Shown in pieces: positions 8,595 to 18,023 of a stretch of 64,000 nt of DNA. Position numbers and translations under genes: made by a program. How positions within the stretch are numbered: position 1 is the first letter of the stretch; each line of letters starts with the position of its first letter. A model generated the notes under the pieces. The model was not told the origin of the DNA, did no database searches, and saw only the letters and a program-made list of their open reading frames with translations. The DNA is taken from the NCBI RefSeq assembly GCF_027889715.1, contig NZ_JAPJZH010000005.1, forward strand, positions 1 through 64,000, given 5' to 3'. Source of the DNA: Allohoeflea poritis. GTDB lineage: Bacteria > Pseudomonadota > Alphaproteobacteria > Rhizobiales > Rhizobiaceae.

Positions 8595-9194
8595 ATGGCA
8601 CAAACCGACGATCTCATCGTGATGGCCGAAATCGGCGCGCCGCATGGCGTGCGCGGCGAATTGCGCGCCAGGGCCTTTACCGCGGATCCGCTGGCGATCG
8701 GCGACTACGGGTCGCTGGTCGATGCGAATGGCCGTGTCTTCACCGTCCTTTCCGTGCGTCCGACCAAGAACGTCGTCATCCTGCGGCTCGAAGGGGTCGG
8801 CAGCCGGGAGGCGGCCGAGGCTTTGAAGGGTTTGCAGTTGCACATTCCGCGCAGCCGTCTGGAAGACGGAACGCTGGACGACGAAGAGTTCTTCCAGAGC
8901 GATCTGGTCGGTCTTGCCGTGCGCGATGCCGGCGGAACAGATTATGGCACGGTCATTGCCATGCATAATTTCGGCGCCGGCGACATCCTGGAAATAAGGC
9001 TGTCCAAGGGCAGGGCGTCCATGATCCCGTTCTCCGAGGCAGCCGTACCGGATATCGATTTCGAAACGGGTGTGCTCACGGTCGATCCCCTGGCGGCGGG
9101 CCTTGACGATCCGCAGGAAAGCCAGGGCCCGGGCAGCCGCCGCCGGCGTCCCGCGAACAAGGCTGCGGGCAAGACAGGCGGAGAGCGGCAATGA
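8595..9194 (+). CDS. rimM: Ribosome maturation factor RimM
   Basis: A 199-residue RimM, which binds S19 in the 30S head and assists 16S rRNA processing. The RimM domain shows [16 protein letters not shown] near the N-terminus, and the PRC-barrel-like half contains [11 protein letters not shown] and the IPF motif at [13 protein letters not shown]. The tail is basic and low-complexity. The ATG at 8595 has AGGCGG upstream; a TTG at 8583 is in frame but unlikely. Its stop overlaps the trmD start by 4 bp (ATGA), so the two are translationally coupled. Confidence 0.95.
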   Translation: MAQTDDLIVMAEIGAPHGVRGELRARAFTADPLAIGDYGSLVDANGRVFTVLSVRPTKNVVILRLEGVGSREAAEALKGLQLHIPRSRLEDGTLDDEEFFQSDLVGLAVRDAGGTDYGTVIAMHNFGAGDILEIRLSKGRASMIPFSEAAVPDIDFETGVLTVDPLAAGLDDPQESQGPGSRRRRPANKAAGKTGGERQ

Positions 9195-9895
9195 GTTTCC
9201 GCGCCAGTATCCTCAGCCTTTACCCGCAGATGTTTCCAGGCCATCTCGGCGAATCCCTTGCCGGACGCGCCCTGGAGCGCGGCGACTGGGAACTCGATAC
9301 GGTCCAGATCCGGGACTTTGCGACCGACCGGCACAGAAGCGTCGACGACACGCCGGCTGGCGGCGGCGCCGGCATGGTGCTGCGTCCGGATGTGCTTGCC
9401 GCCGCGATCGATCATGCCAGCCCGCAAGGCGACGAGCGCCCACGGCTGCTGATGAGCCCGCGCGGCCGGCCGCTGACGCAGGAACGCGTGCGTGAACTTG
9501 CACGCGGTCCCGGCGCGGTGATCGTCTGCGGCCGTTTCGAGGGCATCGATCAGCGGGTCATCGACGCGCGAGCGCTAGAGGAGGTGTCCGTGGGCGACTA
9601 TGTGCTGTCCGGCGGCGAGCCGGCGGCGCTGACACTGCTCGATGCGGTCGTGCGGCTGTTGCCCGGTGTCATGGGCAATGCGGCATCCGGCGAATTCGAG
9701 AGTTTCGAGACGGGTCTGCTCGAGCATCCGCACTATACGCGGCCACAGGACTGGGAAGAGCGGGCAATTCCGGATGTGCTGCTTTCCGGCAACCACGCGA
9801 AGATCGAGGCGTGGCGGCGCGCGCAATCGGAAGAACTGACCCGGCAGCAGCGTCCTGATCTTCTCCAGGCCAAAAAAAAGCCGCCGCAGGGATGA
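9191..9895 (+). CDS. trmD: tRNA (guanine-N1)-methyltransferase TrmD
   Basis: A 234-residue TrmD, the SPOUT-class enzyme that makes m1G37 in tRNAs. Landmarks are [20 protein letters not shown] at the N-terminus, the GGGAGMV loop at about residue 56, [11 protein letters not shown] in the trefoil-knot SAM site and [17 protein letters not shown]. The C-terminal half has [10 protein letters not shown] and [11 protein letters not shown]. It overlaps rimM by ATGA. The window shows the conserved order rpsP-rimM-trmD-rplS. Confidence 0.97.
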   Translation: MSFRASILSLYPQMFPGHLGESLAGRALERGDWELDTVQIRDFATDRHRSVDDTPAGGGAGMVLRPDVLAAAIDHASPQGDERPRLLMSPRGRPLTQERVRELARGPGAVIVCGRFEGIDQRVIDARALEEVSVGDYVLSGGEPAALTLLDAVVRLLPGVMGNAASGEFESFETGLLEHPHYTRPQDWEERAIPDVLLSGNHAKIEAWRRAQSEELTRQQRPDLLQAKKKPPQG

Positions 9896-10057
9896 CAATC
9901 GGGCGCTGTTGGTGTATGTGCCCCGCCAGCCGGTTTATCCGACACCGCCAAGCAAAGAATGGTGAACACGCTCAGCCGAAACGGCAGGCCCCGAGGCAAC
10001 CACCGACGGGTTCTCAAGCGCTCTGGCCGTCAAAGAACAAAGAAAGGTTCAGGACCC

Positions 10058-10603
10058 ATGGATATCATCCGTGAACTTGAGGCCGAACAGGCCGCGAAAA
10101 TCGAAGCCAAGCGCAAGCTGCCCGAATTCTCGCCGGGCGACACGGTGCGCGTCATGGTGCGCGTCACGGAAGGCAGCCGCACCCGCGTACAGGCCTATGA
10201 GGGCGTGTGCATTGCCCGCTCGGGCGGCGGCATCAACGAGAATTTCACCGTCCGCAAGATTTCCTATGGCGAAGGCGTCGAGCGTGTCTTTCCGATCTAT
10301 TCGCCGATGGTCGAGGCGGTCGAAGTCGTGCGCCGCGGCAAGGTGCGCCGCGCCAAGCTCTATTATCTGCGTGAGCGCCGCGGCAAGTCGGCCCGCATCA
10401 CCGAAAACACCAATGTCCGTGCCCGCAAGCTGAACGAGGCCGAGCGCCAGGCGCTGGCTGCCGAGAAAGCCCGCATCGAGGCCGAGAAGGTTGCCGCCGC
10501 CGAGGCGCTGGCTGCCGAAAAGGCGGCGGAGGAAGCAGCGGCAAAGGCGGCTGCCGAGGCTGCGGAAGCAACGGAAGCACCGGCGGAGGACAAGGCCGAA
10601 TAG
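10058..10603 (+). CDS. rplS: 50S ribosomal protein L19 with Ala/Glu-rich tail
   Basis: Ribosomal protein L19 of 181 residues. The start at 10058 ([11 protein letters not shown]) fits the family; upstream codons in the same frame do not. The core contains [37 protein letters not shown] and the C-terminal [15 protein letters not shown]. After about residue 120 a helical Ala/Glu/Lys tail of some 60 residues follows. L19 is usually 115-145 residues. The gap to trmD (162 bp) holds no gene that I can support. A strong terminator follows at 10635. Confidence 0.97.
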   Translation: MDIIRELEAEQAAKIEAKRKLPEFSPGDTVRVMVRVTEGSRTRVQAYEGVCIARSGGGINENFTVRKISYGEGVERVFPIYSPMVEAVEVVRRGKVRRAKLYYLRERRGKSARITENTNVRARKLNEAERQALAAEKARIEAEKVAAAEALAAEKAAEEAAAKAAAEAAEATEAPAEDKAE

Positions 10604-10634
10604 GTCTTACCCGCAAGCATTCGATCACAATCGG

Positions 10635-10663
10635 AAACGCGCGCTTGACGGCGCGCGTTTTTC
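10635..10663 (+). terminator. Rho-independent terminator after rplS
   Basis: AAACGCGCGC (10635-10644) is perfectly complementary to GCGCGCGTTT (10651-10660) across a 6-base loop, and the right arm runs into a T-rich stretch. It ends the ffh-rplS ribosomal run. Confidence 0.85.
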
Positions 10664-10732
10664 GTTGCGCGTTCAATCAGGACAGTATGAGAGACAAGGG
10701 TGCGGGAACCCGGTACCGGAGGATGGGAAACG

Positions 10733-11383
10733 ATGTCATATGTGCTGCACAACAGGCTTGGATCAGGCGGCTTCGCCATTGAGGCGGTGCTGGAACTCGC
10801 GGAGCTTTCCTACCGGCTGGACCTGATCGATTCCGCGCCTGGGTCCGACCTTCCCGGCGGAGCGGCTTCGCTCAATCCCTGGCGGCAGGTGCCGGTCCTG
10901 GAGTGCCCGGACGGCAAGATCGTCACGGAGACCGCGGCGATCCTTTTTTATCTTGACGAAAAACACGCCAGCCTGCGCGACGGGCCGCATCTTTTCGTCG
11001 AGGACAGGGCGGCCTTTTACCGCTGGCCGGTCTTTCTGTCGGTGAATGTCTATGAGGGCTTTCTGCGCATGGTCTATCCGGACCGCTATCTCGGCCCCGA
11101 CTCCGACGCGGTTGGCGCGCTGCGCAAAGCGGCGGGCGGGCGCATCCATGAAGCGTTCAAGCTCATCGAGGACCGGCTCAACGAAACGCAATATCTGTGC
11201 GGCGACCGGCTGTCGCCGGCGGATGTCTATTGCGCGATGCTCTTTTCGTGGCACAGGAAGCGGCAGGACCTGCCGTTGTGCACGCGGCTCACCGAGCGTG
11301 TCGCCCGCCATCCGGTGGTGGCGCCCGTTTGGCGAAAGAATTTCGACCACTGGCTGGACCGGAAATGGGCCGACGAAGAGTGA
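10733..11383 (+). CDS. Glutathione S-transferase family protein
   Basis: A 216-residue GST-like protein. The thioredoxin-fold N-domain has the pattern LGSGGFAIEAVLELAELSY, then NPWRQVPVLECPDG (cis-Pro before VP) and ETAAILFYLDEK. The all-helical C-domain contains LCGDRLSPADVYCAML, the conserved GDxxSxAD-type N-capping box. The start at 10733 was chosen for GGAGGA about 10 bases upstream. It sits just after the rplS terminator and converges with corA. Its substrate is unknown; it may conjugate or reduce with glutathione. Confidence 0.85.
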   Translation: MSYVLHNRLGSGGFAIEAVLELAELSYRLDLIDSAPGSDLPGGAASLNPWRQVPVLECPDGKIVTETAAILFYLDEKHASLRDGPHLFVEDRAAFYRWPVFLSVNVYEGFLRMVYPDRYLGPDSDAVGALRKAAGGRIHEAFKLIEDRLNETQYLCGDRLSPADVYCAMLFSWHRKRQDLPLCTRLTERVARHPVVAPVWRKNFDHWLDRKWADEE

Positions 11384-11389
11384 TTTTTT

Positions 11390-12364
11390 CTAAAGCAGTT
11401 TCTTGATGCGGAAGAAGCCCCAGGTCGCCAGCGCCGAGGCAAGCATCAGGATGACGGAAAACTCGTAGCCGAGCGCCCAGCTCAGCTCCGGCATGTCGGC
11501 GAAATTCATGCCGTAGACCGAGGCGATCAGCGTCGGCGGCATGAAGACGACGGCGACGACCGAGAAGATCTTGATGATCTGGTTCTGTTCGAGATTGACG
11601 AGACCGACTGTTGCATCGAGCAGGAAATTGAGCTTGTTGTCGATCGCCGCGCCATGCTCGCGGATCGAGCGCAGGTCACGCGCAAGGCCCTTGAGCTGGG
11701 CGCGCTGTTCCTTGCTCAGCCCGGCGACGGTGGCGCCCTGGCTCAGGAAATAGACCAGCCGTGTCAGCGTCGCGTTGCTCTCATGCACCTTGGCGATCAT
11801 CATGCCGGTGCTGCCCACCTTCCTGATGGCGTTCTTGTAGTCGCCGCTTTTGCGGGCGCTGATGCCCTCGTGGAAAATGGCCGTCGACATCGTGTCCACT
11901 TCGCCGGCGGAAAGTTCGACAAGGTCCGCCAGCCTGTCGACAATGACATCGAGCAGCGTCATCAGCGCCTGCGCGGGCGATGAACCGATCGCCGGATCCT
12001 TCAACAGGCGTTGGCGGAACAGCTCGATGGACAGCGGCTCCCCGTGCCGCACCGTGATCAATTGCTCCGCATTGACGGCAAATGTGACGGCGGTGGCTTC
12101 GGGCGTGGATTTCGATCCGGCATAGGGCAGGGTCGCCGTCATGAAAAGCGTGTTGTCCTGCTGGTAGACGCGGCTGGAGGATTCGATCTCGACCATTTCC
12201 TCGCGTGTCGGGATTTCAAGGCCGGTGACCTTCTCGACAAGTTCTCTTTCCGCGGCGCTCGGGTCGCACAGATCGATCCAGAACGGGCCGCCCTTTGTGC
12301 CCGTTTCGGCAAGGTCCGATGAGGTGATCGTCCGTCCGTCTTCAATCCTGTATGCCGTCAGCAT
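11390..12364 (-). CDS. corA: CorA-family magnesium/divalent cation transporter
   Basis: A 324-residue CorA-type channel. The N-terminal cytoplasmic domain (to about residue 255) ends in long helices (STGMMIAKVHESNATLTRL). Two transmembrane helices follow, with the signature YGMNF in the loop between them at about 287-291 and a lysine-rich C-terminus. The start at 12364 has GGGGG upstream; the longer frame to 12466 reads as non-coding. It imports Mg2+ or, in some CorA relatives, Ni/Co/Zn. Its stop is 6 bp from that of the convergent GST gene. Confidence 0.93.
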   Translation of the reverse strand: MLTAYRIEDGRTITSSDLAETGTKGGPFWIDLCDPSAAERELVEKVTGLEIPTREEMVEIESSSRVYQQDNTLFMTATLPYAGSKSTPEATAVTFAVNAEQLITVRHGEPLSIELFRQRLLKDPAIGSSPAQALMTLLDVIVDRLADLVELSAGEVDTMSTAIFHEGISARKSGDYKNAIRKVGSTGMMIAKVHESNATLTRLVYFLSQGATVAGLSKEQRAQLKGLARDLRSIREHGAAIDNKLNFLLDATVGLVNLEQNQIIKIFSVVAVVFMPPTLIASVYGMNFADMPELSWALGYEFSVILMLASALATWGFFRIKKLL

Positions 12365-12523
12365 GGCAGCCCCCGTTGCGGTTTTGTCGCGGCAACAATA
12401 GCGGCTGCGGCAAAACCGCGGCAACCGCCATGGCGCGTCTTGTCTTGGCCGGCTCAACTGTGACATTCTCCCCCTTTCGCCGGCGCAGCCAGAACCAAGC
12501 CGGGCAAAAACAGGGAGCTAACC

Positions 12524-13321
12524 ATGTCATCAGTCAAATCGCTTATCGCCGCGGCGCTGACCGTCGCGATCGCACCCTTCGCCGCTGCTGCGGCCGATCT
12601 GCCCGACCTCGGCGGAAAATCCGTTACCGTCGTTACCGAAAACGCCTATCCGCCGCTGCAGTTCATCGATCCGAAAAACGGCAACCAGATCGGCTGGGAA
12701 TATGATGCGATGGACGAGATCGCCAAGCGGCTCAACATGAAGGTGGAATACCAGAACACCAGCTGGGACGCGATGATCCAGGCGGTTTCCGATGCCCAGT
12801 ACGATGTCGGCATGACCGGCATCACGATCAAGGAAGAGCGCAAGGAAAAGGTCGACTTTTCGGAGCCATACATGCGCTCGGAGATGTTCATGCTGGTGCG
12901 CGGCGATGAGGACCGCTTCAGCGATGCCCAGAGTTTTGCGGCATTCGCGGACGGGCTTGTCGGCGCGCAATCGGGAACCACGCCATTTTATGTCGCGGTC
13001 TATGACGTGCTGGACGGCAATGAGCAGAACCCGCGTATCAAGCTGTTCGAGACCTTCGGGGCGCAGGTCCAGGCCTTGCGGGCCGGCGATGTCGATCTGG
13101 TGCTGACCGACGGCACGGCGGGCAAGGGCTACGTCAAGGCCTCGAACGGCGCGCTGAAACTGGTTGGCGACCCGCTCGGCACCGAGGATTTCGGCTTCAT
13201 CTTCCCGAAGGGGTCCGATCTCGTCGGGCCGATCAACGCGGCCATTGCCGACATGAAGGCCGATGGCACAATCGATGCCCTGAACACGAAGTGGTTCCTC
13301 GAATACGAGCTCGGCAAATAG
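12524..13321 (+). CDS. Amino-acid ABC transporter, periplasmic binding protein
   Basis: A 265-residue polar-amino-acid-type solute-binding protein (family 3). A signal peptide covers about residues 1-24, ending in an Ala run. The mature part has [28 protein letters not shown] and [15 protein letters not shown], the family-3 signature region. The ligand cannot be deduced. The permease gene follows after 62 bp. The promoter presumably lies in the 159 bp shared with the divergent corA. Confidence 0.92.
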   Translation: MSSVKSLIAAALTVAIAPFAAAAADLPDLGGKSVTVVTENAYPPLQFIDPKNGNQIGWEYDAMDEIAKRLNMKVEYQNTSWDAMIQAVSDAQYDVGMTGITIKEERKEKVDFSEPYMRSEMFMLVRGDEDRFSDAQSFAAFADGLVGAQSGTTPFYVAVYDVLDGNEQNPRIKLFETFGAQVQALRAGDVDLVLTDGTAGKGYVKASNGALKLVGDPLGTEDFGFIFPKGSDLVGPINAAIADMKADGTIDALNTKWFLEYELGK

Positions 13322-13383
13322 ACTTGGCTCCAACCATTCATGCGGGCGGAGCCTCGGCCCCGCCCGCGACTTGACCGGCTCCC

Positions 13384-14208
13384 ATGGCGACAGGCAGGAC
13401 CTCCAGCGACAAGGATTTTCCCTACTGGCTCGTCGCCGCGGGGACGATCGCCGTCATCATTGCGGTCGTCATTGTCACGAACGACCTTTATCTCGAAGTT
13501 CTCAACATCGTTTCGAAGGGTGTCTGGATCACCATCTTCGTGACGCTTGTCGGCTTTACGCTGGCTTCGGCGCTCGGCCTGCTGATCGCCGTGATGGGCC
13601 TGTCGCAATCGCTGGTGCTTCGGCAGATCGCCCGCTTCTATGTCGAGATCATCCGCGGCGTGCCGATCCTGGTGCTGCTTTTCTACATCGCCTTTGTCGG
13701 CGCGCCGGGGTTCGTGCATGCGTGGAATTTCCTGACATCGCCGCTGCAGGAGGCGGGTCTGCTGTCAGAGCTCAGGGTGCGCGACATCTCCCTGATGTGG
13801 CGGGCGATCATCTCGCTGACCATCGGCTATTCGGCTTTCATCGCGGAGGTCTTCCGGGCCGGAATTCTGGCGGTGGACGAGGGTCAGATCGAGGCGGCGC
13901 AAGCGCTTGGCCTGAGCCGCTGGCAGCGCTTCCGGCTGATCATCATGCCGCAGGCGCTGCGCACCATATTGCCGCCGCTCGGCAATGACTTCGTCGCCAT
14001 GGTCAAGGACTCCTCGCTTGTTTCCGTGCTCGGCGTCGCCGACCTGACACAGATGGGCAAGGTCTATGCGTCCGGCTCGTTCCGCTTCTTCGAGACCTAT
14101 TCCATCGTCGCCTATCTTTATCTGCTTTTGACCGTGGGGCTCTCGCTGGCGCTGCGGGCGCTCGAGCGGCGCCTGCGGCAGGCCGGGAATGTTGATGAAC
14201 CCGCCTGA
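13384..14208 (+). CDS. Amino-acid ABC transporter, inner-membrane permease
   Basis: A 274-residue permease of the HisMQ family with about five transmembrane segments. The EAA loop that docks the ATPase is clear: EAAQALGLSRWQRFRLIIMP at about residues 176-195, followed by the conserved KDSSLVSVLGVADL. It is paired with the binding protein upstream. No ATP-binding subunit gene follows; the next gene is leuC. The transporter must therefore use an ATPase encoded elsewhere, unless the system is broken. Confidence 0.92.
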   Translation: MATGRTSSDKDFPYWLVAAGTIAVIIAVVIVTNDLYLEVLNIVSKGVWITIFVTLVGFTLASALGLLIAVMGLSQSLVLRQIARFYVEIIRGVPILVLLFYIAFVGAPGFVHAWNFLTSPLQEAGLLSELRVRDISLMWRAIISLTIGYSAFIAEVFRAGILAVDEGQIEAAQALGLSRWQRFRLIIMPQALRTILPPLGNDFVAMVKDSSLVSVLGVADLTQMGKVYASGSFRFFETYSIVAYLYLLLTVGLSLALRALERRLRQAGNVDEPA

Positions 14209-14444
14209 TTGCCGCGTGGCGAAAAGCTTGATAAGAACGGTTCCAATGACGGAAAACATGATCATCGCCGGCATGAATTATATCGGCCGCGTCCGCCACC
14301 GGACGTCGACGGCCTATCTGCCCGTGCACGATCACAAGCGGCTGCCGGGACGGTTCTTCGCGCGCCTGCGGCATTCGGATGGCTGTCTCTGACAAGCGCC
14401 CTCGCCTGCACTACGACATACCCGTTTTCATTCGGACAGGAATC

Positions 14445-15851
14445 ATGACTGAGCCAAGAACACTCTATGACAAAATCTGGGACGAGCACGTCGTCAACGA
14501 GCAGGAGGACGGAACCTGCCTGCTCTATATCGACCGCCACCTCGTCCATGAAGTGACCAGCCCGCAGGCTTTCGAGGGCCTGCGCGACGCCGGGCGCGGC
14601 GTGCGCCATCCGCACCGCACGCTGGCGGTGGTCGACCACAACGTGCCGACGACGCCGGACCGCAAGGAAGGCATCAAGAACGAGGAAAGCCGTATCCAGG
14701 TCGAGGCGCTGGCCAAAAACGCCGCCGATTTCGGCGTCGAATATTTCCACGAGGCCGATATCCGCCAGGGCATCGTGCATATTGTCGGGCCGGAACAGGG
14801 CTTCACGCTGCCGGGCACGACCATCGTGTGCGGCGATAGCCACACCTCGACGCACGGCGCTTTCGGGGCGCTGGCCCACGGGATCGGCACGTCGGAAGTG
14901 GAACATGTGCTTGCCACGCAGACGCTGATCCAGAAGAAGGCGAAGAACATGCTGGTGCGCGTCGACAACGCGGCGCCGGATGGCGTGACCGCCAAGGACA
15001 TCATCCTTGCCATCATCGGTGAAATCGGCACGGCCGGCGGCACCGGCCACGTGATCGAATATGCCGGCCAGGCGATCACCGATCTGACGATGGAAGGGCG
15101 CATGACGGTCTGCAACATGACCATCGAGGGCGGCGCGCGTGCCGGCCTGATCGCACCGGACGACAAGGCTTTCGATTATCTGAAGGACCGGCCGATGGCG
15201 CCGAAGGGCGACCACTGGGACCAGGCGGTCGAGCACTGGCGCTCGCTGCGCACGGATGAGGGCGCGCAATTCGACCGCACCGTGGTGCTCGACGCGCAGC
15301 ACCTGCCGCCGATCGTTTCCTGGGGCTCGTCACCGGAAGATGTCGTTTCGGTCACCGGCCATGTGCCGAATCCGGATGAAATCCAGGACGAGAACAAACG
15401 CGCCTCGAAATGGCGGGCGCTCGACTATATGGGTCTCGATGCCGGAACGAAGATCACCGACATCGAAATCGATCGGGTCTTCATCGGCTCGTGCACCAAC
15501 GGACGCATCGAGGACCTGCGCGCCGCCGCGGCGATGCTGCGCGGTCACAGGGTCAGCGACCGCGTCAACGCCATGGTGGTGCCGGGCTCCGGCCTGGTCA
15601 AATCCCAGGCGGAACAGGAAGGCCTGGACAAGGTCTTCATCGACGCCGGTTTCGAATGGCGTGAGCCCGGCTGCTCCATGTGCCTTGCCATGAATGACGA
15701 CCGGCTGAAACCCGGAGAGCGCTGCGCGTCGACCTCGAACCGCAATTTCGAAGGCCGGCAGGGCTACCGTGGCAGGACCCATCTCGTGTCGCCGGCGATG
15801 GCCGCGGCGGCCGCCGTCGCGGGCCGTTTTGTCGATATTCGCGACTGGTAA
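14445..15851 (+). CDS. leuC: 3-isopropylmalate dehydratase large subunit LeuC
   Basis: A 468-residue LeuC, the [4Fe-4S] subunit of isopropylmalate isomerase in leucine synthesis. Cluster ligands are in [11 protein letters not shown] (about residue 349) and GCSMCLAMN (about 408 and 411). [13 protein letters not shown] near residue 130 is the aconitase-family substrate loop. The start at 14445 ([10 protein letters not shown]) follows ACAGGAA and gives the usual family length. leuD is not in the window. The 236 bp before it contains no supportable gene. A strong terminator follows. Confidence 0.97.
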   Translation: MTEPRTLYDKIWDEHVVNEQEDGTCLLYIDRHLVHEVTSPQAFEGLRDAGRGVRHPHRTLAVVDHNVPTTPDRKEGIKNEESRIQVEALAKNAADFGVEYFHEADIRQGIVHIVGPEQGFTLPGTTIVCGDSHTSTHGAFGALAHGIGTSEVEHVLATQTLIQKKAKNMLVRVDNAAPDGVTAKDIILAIIGEIGTAGGTGHVIEYAGQAITDLTMEGRMTVCNMTIEGGARAGLIAPDDKAFDYLKDRPMAPKGDHWDQAVEHWRSLRTDEGAQFDRTVVLDAQHLPPIVSWGSSPEDVVSVTGHVPNPDEIQDENKRASKWRALDYMGLDAGTKITDIEIDRVFIGSCTNGRIEDLRAAAAMLRGHRVSDRVNAMVVPGSGLVKSQAEQEGLDKVFIDAGFEWREPGCSMCLAMNDDRLKPGERCASTSNRNFEGRQGYRGRTHLVSPAMAAAAAVAGRFVDIRDW

Positions 15852-15882
15852 CAATTCGTAAACCACACCATCGAATAAACAG

Positions 15883-15909
15883 CGGGCGAAGCTATTTTCG
15901 CCCGTTTTT
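15883..15909 (+). terminator. Rho-independent terminator after leuC
   Basis: CGGGCGAA (15883-15890) pairs perfectly with TTCGCCCG (15897-15904) across a six-base loop, followed by TTTTT (15905-15909). It lies 31 bases after the leuC stop. Confidence 0.88.
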
Positions 15910-16009
15910 CAATGGTTTTCACGCCTGCGCGCGATCCGCACGTATCCACCTGTTTACGACAAATTAGGTCCTGTCTGCTACTTCCTCGACGAAGGGGGAC
16001 CGGGTAGGC

Positions 16010-17164
16010 GTGACTTACATTCATGCAGTCAATATCGGACTTGCGGCCGCTGTCATTTGCGGAATCGCGGCGGAGTATCTCTATGATCGCAGCCTGAAGG
16101 CCGCTTTCTGGTGGATGCTCACCTTCGTCGCTCTGATGCTGCACAGCGTCGCGTCCGTTGCCGCTCCGCTGGTCTTTACGGAACCCGTGTCGGGGTTCAT
16201 AGCCTTTGCTTTCAGCATCATGGCCATCAGCTGCCTGAATGTCGGCATCGCCCAGTATTTCGGGAGCCGTGTGCCCTGGCGGCTCATCGATGTCGTTCTC
16301 GTCATCGCGGTGGTGGTCAATTTCGTCGCCGGAATGACCTTTCCGCAGAGCATGGTGGCGTCGTCCACCGCGGCCTTGTTGCTGGCCGGCGCGCAGGCGT
16401 CGGGCATTGCCATTCTGCTGGGCACCAAACGGGGCCGCCGCGATCGCGTTTTTGCCACCATTCTTGTGCTTTCGACGCTGAATTTCGCTTCAAGGCCTTT
16501 TATCGAAGCTTTTGCGCCCCAGGGGGGCGCCATCGCCATGCATGTCAACAACACGCTGGTGATGATCGCCCTGGCGAATCTGCTCATGCTGCGCCTGGCG
16601 ACACGGCTCCTGAAGGACATGAAAGGGCAGTCGGAAACCGACAGCCTTTCCGGCCTGTTCAACCGCCACGGCTTCCAGGTCGCGGTCAACGGTGCGCGGA
16701 AGCTCTCGCAAAGCGTCAATCCGGCGTCGCTCATCATCTGCGATCTCGATCACTTCAAGTCGATCAATGACGAACATGGCCATTATGCCGGCGACCGGGT
16801 GATCGCCGCCTTCGGCAGGCTGGTGCGGGCCGGCGCGCGCGACGGCGATATCTGCGGTCGTGTCGGCGGCGAGGAATTCTGCGTCTATCTGCACAATTCA
16901 GATGCCCGCTCGGCGCGCCTTTTCGCGGAGTGGCTGCGGGTGGCGTTTTCGTCGACGAGCTATCCCGAGATCGACGGGAACACCCGTTTCACGGCGAGTT
17001 TCGGTGTCACGCAGGTCGATAGCGACGAATCGATCGAGGCTGCCTATATGCGCGCCGACAAAGCCCTCTACAGGGCAAAGCGCGAGGGCAGGAACTGCGT
17101 CCGCTCCGTCGGAGAGGCCGCTGAACTTTCCGGTATCAGCTTCAGCCCGCGACCGGCCGGATAG
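16010..17164 (+). CDS. Membrane-anchored diguanylate cyclase (GGDEF)
   Basis: A 384-residue c-di-GMP synthase. The first 200 residues are a membrane sensor region with about six hydrophobic helices and no recognisable ligand domain. The GGDEF domain follows (about 210-365): DSLSGLFNRHGF, DLDHFKSINDEHGHYAGD, and an active-site GGEEF at about 286-290. An inhibitory I-site RxxD (RDGD) stands five residues before it, so product inhibition is likely. The start is a GTG at 16010 with GGGGGA upstream at long spacing. It is a single-gene unit after the leuC terminator. Confidence 0.92.
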   Translation: MTYIHAVNIGLAAAVICGIAAEYLYDRSLKAAFWWMLTFVALMLHSVASVAAPLVFTEPVSGFIAFAFSIMAISCLNVGIAQYFGSRVPWRLIDVVLVIAVVVNFVAGMTFPQSMVASSTAALLLAGAQASGIAILLGTKRGRRDRVFATILVLSTLNFASRPFIEAFAPQGGAIAMHVNNTLVMIALANLLMLRLATRLLKDMKGQSETDSLSGLFNRHGFQVAVNGARKLSQSVNPASLIICDLDHFKSINDEHGHYAGDRVIAAFGRLVRAGARDGDICGRVGGEEFCVYLHNSDARSARLFAEWLRVAFSSTSYPEIDGNTRFTASFGVTQVDSDESIEAAYMRADKALYRAKREGRNCVRSVGEAAELSGISFSPRPAG

Positions 17165-17191
17165 ACGAACCGCCCGCCCGGCGCGTGCGCA

Positions 17192-17506
17192 TCAGGGGCG
17201 GATAATGCAGATGTTGGTTTTTTCGTCGCAATCCATCGCCGCCTGCTCTTCGCCGACATCGATGATCTTGGCGCCCGGACGCGGCAGTGCCTTCTTCTTG
17301 GGCTCTTGCGGGGCGTAATACTGGCGGCCGTTATCGACGTAGAAATAGATGCCGTTGCCCTTGAATTGGCGGGCCGAGATGGCGCCGGAATAGGTTCCCA
17401 CGCCCTTGACGCGGGTCGGCAGTCCGTCATCGGCAATGGCCGGAGCGGCGAATATCGGCGCAGTCATTGCGGCGATTGCCAGGTACTTGATGACACGGTT
17501 TGGCAT
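17192..17506 (-). CDS. Small secreted protein of unknown function
   Basis: A 104-residue protein with a clear signal peptide (about residues 1-25, ending AIADD). The mature part has a Tyr/Gly-rich stretch (SGAISARQFKGNGIYFYVDN) and two cysteines close to the C-terminus (MDCDEKTNICII), which could form a disulfide. I do not recognise the family. It is convergent with the diguanylate cyclase gene and 28 bp from it. Its promoter would lie at the edge of the AT-rich stretch beginning near 17590. Confidence 0.7.
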   Translation of the reverse strand: MPNRVIKYLAIAAMTAPIFAAPAIADDGLPTRVKGVGTYSGAISARQFKGNGIYFYVDNGRQYYAPQEPKKKALPRPGAKIIDVGEEQAAMDCDEKTNICIIRP

Positions 17507-18023
17507 AACAGTGCTCGCTTCGTTAACGAATCGGGATCACCCACCCGGCCGACTCATTCAACCGGTCACGGACATCCCGCTGTTTAATCTAGAGTTTTCA
17601 TATTCCGTTTACCATAATGCCGGGTATAAACCTTTTGTTAAGGTTAACAACAGAGTCAAATGGGGCGGGTAACGCATATCTGAGGCCACTAGCCGTTAGC
17701 CGCTTAGAAACCTCTGTCCCGGGTCGGAGCTGAAATGGCTAGTTTCTGATGCTGAATATGTCAGTCTGCCAAAAGGGAGAATGTTCGCTACCTTTGCAGG
17801 GTGTGAGATGCCGACCAAATGGTGTTATTGCTCTGAGCGGTCGGGTGAATTCACTGCTGGGGCACTACAGTTAGATCCGATCTCCGGTTTCAACGCATCT
17901 GGTGGTTGTTCAGGTATGGATTTCTTCGACTATTAATATGCACAAGTAGTTTTGCTAAGATATACGAACCAGTCTATAGTTTCTTGATGCGTCGGTCTCT
18001 GTTGTGAAATTCGGAGGCAATAA
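17507..18023. other. AT-rich intergenic region without a recognisable gene
   Basis: This 517-bp stretch changes base composition visibly around 17590: neighbours are GC-rich while this is close to balanced or AT-rich. No open frame with coding character is seen. It contains no tRNA-like fold, terminal repeat or integrase remnant that I could find. It leads into the AT-rich gene at 18024. Confidence 0.6.

Noticed and set aside
9896-10057. Ribosomal L19 leader RNA
   Set aside because: The gap before rplS is long enough, but I could not find a convincing conserved-looking fold and cannot test covariation.
14209-14444. Remnant of an ABC ATPase gene between the permease and leuC
   Set aside because: I translated the gap and found no Walker, signature or H-loop remnant; the small frames present have no supporting features.
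14262-15302. Long reverse-strand open frame opposite leuC
   Set aside because: It is the antisense of an unmistakable leuC and its length is explained by the high GC content. The reverse reading has no family features.
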